Source: Frankiales bacterium (GTDB lineage: Bacteria > Actinomycetota > Actinomycetes > Mycobacteriales > Jatrophihabitantaceae). From it: 6,264 nt of DNA. The translations under genes were made by a program, and so were the position numbers. The stretch is taken from NCBI GenBank assembly GCA_025963265.1, contig JAOPUY010000537.1, positions 1-6,264 on the forward strand. The letters are read 5' to 3'. Every line of letters begins with the position of its first letter. Position 1 is the stretch's first letter. The notes beneath the pieces are model-generated. The model searched no databases and had not been told where the DNA came from. It worked only from the letters and a program-made list of their open reading frames with translations. Positions 4,010 to 6,264 of this stretch are shown in pieces.

Positions 4010-6264
4010 TTAAGCGATGAGTCGCAGGGTGGAGGTGCCGTCCGGATTGGGGCGGATGACGATTTGGTCGGCGATCCTGGCTTTCATCTCGGCCACGTGG
4101 CTGACGACGCCCACGACCCGGCCGCCGGCTCGCAGCGAGTCCAGCACTCGCAGGACCTCGTCGAGGACGGCGGGATCGAGGCTGCCGAAGCCCTCGTCGA
4201 TGAACAGCGTGCCCAGATCGACTCCGCCCGACTCGGCCCGCACGACGTCAGCGAGCCCGAGCGCGAGTGAGAGCGAGACGTAGAACGTCTCGCCGCCCGA
4301 CAAGGTGGCCGGGTCGCGGGCCCGGCCGGTGTGCAAATCCATCACGCGCACGCCGAGCCCGGACTTGGCGTTGCCCTGCTTGGAATCGCTGTGCTCGAGC
4401 TCGTAACGACCACCGGAGATCTGGCGGAGCTGGGTGTTCGCCGCGCGCATGATGTCGGCGAATCGCCGGGTCAGCACGTAAGTCGTGAGCTCCATGGAGA
4501 GTTGGTTGTCGCCGCCGCCGGCCGCGATCGAGCCGATTCGGATGGCGGCGGCGGTCTCGGCGAGGATGTCGGCGCCGGCCGCCATCGCCTCTTGCAGCGC
4601 CTCGCCCAGCCGAACCACGCTCGAGAGGTTCTGTTGGGCCACGGCCCTCGCGGAGATGGCCGCGCTCTCGGCTGCCTCCGCGTCCGCGACCTGAGTCAGC
4701 AGCGGGGCCAGCTCGGCTTGCGGCTGGTCCAAGGCGGGATCGGTGAGCTCGGGCTCGTTCAGCGCGCCCCGCACCTCGGCCCAGTGGTCCTCGAAGCGGC
4801 GCAGCGCGGAGCGCAGCTCGGAGATTTCGGCGGCGGTGCGCCGCGCATTCTGCCAATCCTGCTGATCGACGAAGCCCGCCTCGCCGAGCGCCTTCTGGAA
4901 TCGGGTGCCGCAGTCAAGGGCGTGCGCCAGCGCTTCCGCGGCGCTCGCGGTGACCTGGGCGGCTTGCTCGGCGGCCTGCGCTTGAGCGAGCACCGCAGCC
5001 GCCCGCTCGGCGACACTGGCGTAACCGCGGCGAGCAGTCTCGATCCGCTCGGCCTCAGACGCGAAGGCCGCCCGTAACGCCTCGGCCTGCTGCGCGCTCG
5101 CGGCGCGCTCGAGGTCGGCGGCGTGCAGCTGCTCGCCCAGGTCGCGCTCGGCTGCGTCCAGCTCGCTGAGCTGAGTGCGGAGCCGAATCGCCTCAGCGGC
5201 GGCGGCTTCGGCGGCGGCGACCGCCTGGTCGAGCTCGAGCACTCTCGACTGCGCCTGGTCGGGGTTCAGCTTGTCGGCCGCGGCGCGCAGATCGGCCAGC
5301 TCGGCGCGAGTCTGGTCCAGCTCGGCCCGGGCTGAGTCCACCGCCCGGCGGAGTCGGCCGAGCTCGTCCTGCGCGAAACTCAGGACGTCCTCACTGACGT
5401 GATCCGCCTTGCGGGCGGCTGGCCGCGGGTGCTCGACCGAGCCGCAGACCTCGCACGGATCGCCCGCGGTCAAGGCCTGGCCCAGCGTGCTGGCCACGCT
5501 GGCCCGCCAGGACCGCTGCAGGCTCTCATAGCGCTCGGCTTGATCCTCATAGGCGGTCAAGGCCGCTTGGGTGATCTGTTCGTCGCGGGCTGCGGCCTTT
5601 TCGGCGGCCGCCGCCTGCTTCGCGGCCCGCAGGCGAATGACGGCCCGACTCTGTTCGGCGCGGAGCCCCGCCTCGGTCGCGGCGAGCACGCTGGCCGTGC
5701 TGAGCTCGGCGTTGAGGACGGCGCGGCGCTGCGGGAATTCAGCGAGCGCGCCGCGGGCCGCACCCACCGCCGTGGTCAGCGCGCCGACGTGGTGATCCAG
5801 CGACTCGAGCTCGAGGTGGCCGACCGCGTGCTTGCTCTCCAGGTCCAGGTCGGCCGCGAGTTCGCCGAGCACGATTTGCAGCGCTCGGACCGCCGCGCGC
5901 AGCGCCGGTTCAGCTGCCGTCGCCAATTCGGCGAACTCGTGAAACTCCTCCGCCCCAGCCGCTGGGCGGAGCTGGGCCAGCGCCGCCCGCGCGGCTTCCT
6001 CGGCTCGGCGCGCTTGCTCCGAACGCCCGAGGGCGACGGCCAGTGCTTCAGCTGGGCCCGCGACGGTCAACGCCCGCTCGGCCACCTCGAGCACGGCCCG
6101 GGACGCGTCGATAGAAGGCAATTGCGCTTGCAACGCTGACTGTCGCTCGCGGAGCGCGTCCCGCCGATCGCGCTTGCGGTGCCATTGCATCGCCTCGGTC
6201 AGGGCGGCCTGAGCTTTGGCCCGCAGCCGCTTCGCGTGGCGGCTGGCGGTGACCGCGCTGGCAT
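4010..6264 (-). CDS. sbcC: SbcC, Rad50/SMC-like ATPase subunit of the SbcCD nuclease (N-terminal part beyond the window)
   Basis: SbcC is the ATPase and coiled-coil subunit of SbcCD, the bacterial Mre11-Rad50 counterpart, which cuts DNA hairpins and processes blocked double-strand ends. The visible 750 residues are the C-terminal part. The frame is open to the right edge, and the internal ATG at 6190 is not a credible start because coiled-coil sequence continues upstream. Numbered from that ATG, a long Ala/Glu/Arg-rich coiled coil is broken by the zinc hook D-P-C-E-V-C-G-S-V-E-H-P (244-255; Cys246 and Cys249). A second coiled-coil arm follows to about residue 545. The C-terminal ATPase lobe has the signature LSGGE (630-634), Walker B LGTLFIDEG (659-667), the D-loop GSLD (669-672) and the switch histidine in VVSHV (695-699). 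All the C-lobe catalytic elements are intact. SbcC is usually about 1000 residues, so roughly the first quarter, including Walker A, lies to the right, probably with sbcD beyond it. Confidence 0.96.
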   Translation of the reverse strand, partial: ASAVTASRHAKRLRAKAQAALTEAMQWHRKRDRRDALRERQSALQAQLPSIDASRAVLEVAERALTVAGPAEALAVALGRSEQARRAEEAARAALAQLRPAAGAEEFHEFAELATAAEPALRAAVRALQIVLGELAADLDLESKHAVGHLELESLDHHVGALTTAVGAARGALAEFPQRRAVLNAELSTASVLAATEAGLRAEQSRAVIRLRAAKQAAAAEKAAARDEQITQAALTAYEDQAERYESLQRSWRASVASTLGQALTAGDPCEVCGSVEHPRPAARKADHVSEDVLSFAQDELGRLRRAVDSARAELDQTRAELADLRAAADKLNPDQAQSRVLELDQAVAAAEAAAAEAIRLRTQLSELDAAERDLGEQLHAADLERAASAQQAEALRAAFASEAERIETARRGYASVAERAAAVLAQAQAAEQAAQVTASAAEALAHALDCGTRFQKALGEAGFVDQQDWQNARRTAAEISELRSALRRFEDHWAEVRGALNEPELTDPALDQPQAELAPLLTQVADAEAAESAAISARAVAQQNLSSVVRLGEALQEAMAAGADILAETAAAIRIGSIAAGGGDNQLSMELTTYVLTRRFADIMRAANTQLRQISGGRYELEHSDSKQGNAKSGLGVRVMDLHTGRARDPATLSGGETFYVSLSLALGLADVVRAESGGVDLGTLFIDEGFGSLDPAVLDEVLRVLDSLRAGGRVVGVVSHVAEMKARIADQIVIRPNPDGTSTLRLIA

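Noticed and set aside
4248..4856. 202-residue - strand frame within sbcC
   Set aside because: It is an out-of-frame arginine-rich shadow overlapping the ATPase lobe, which carries the LSGGE, Walker B and H-loop motifs in the true frame.
4331..6139. Long + strand open frames (4331-5077 and 5399-6139) opposite sbcC
   Set aside because: They mirror the coiled-coil codons of sbcC and encode Arg/Gly/Leu-rich sequence with no recognisable domain or ribosome-binding site.

Overview
The window looks like ordinary chromosome from a high-GC actinobacterium (Actinomycetota). Codon third positions are mostly G or C, GTG starts are used, and the protein families present (a YkcB-like GT39 with glycine-rich insertions, a partner GT2, a long SbcC) are typical of that phylum. 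The genus cannot be fixed from the sequence alone.

Layout. On the + strand, the left edge cuts into a gene for an unrecognised helix-rich protein that ends at 516. A 117-bp spacer holds a relatively AT-rich patch and two four-codon mini-ORFs. A small protein with two apparent helix-turn-helix segments, the second MerR-like, runs from 634 to 1068. Everything from 1072 to the right edge is on the - strand. In transcription order it is: the C-terminal three quarters of SbcC (its start lies beyond the right edge), a 144-bp spacer, a GT2 polyprenyl-phosphate sugar synthase-like enzyme (3865 to 3035), and 43 bp later a GT39 integral-membrane glycosyltransferase (2991 to 1072). The GT39 gene converges on the HTH gene with only 3 bp between their stop codons.

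How the genes may work together. The GT2/GT39 pair matches the YkcC/YkcB arrangement of Bacillus. The cytosolic GT2 would charge a polyprenyl phosphate with a sugar, and the multi-pass GT39 would use that lipid-linked sugar on the outer face of the membrane. Sugar and acceptor cannot be read from the sequence. SbcC is the SMC/Rad50-like subunit of the SbcCD nuclease, acting in DNA repair and hairpin processing. It is probably an independent unit whose sbcD partner would lie to the right, outside the window.

The best candidates for something not already catalogued are small. They are an inverted repeat that would pair the ribosome-binding site of the GT2 gene, a His-Pro tail on that GT2 encoded by a hexanucleotide tandem repeat, and the mini-ORF leader in front of the two-HTH protein. 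I see no phage, transposon, CRISPR array, RNA gene or toxin-antitoxin system, and no strong evidence for a new multi-gene system.
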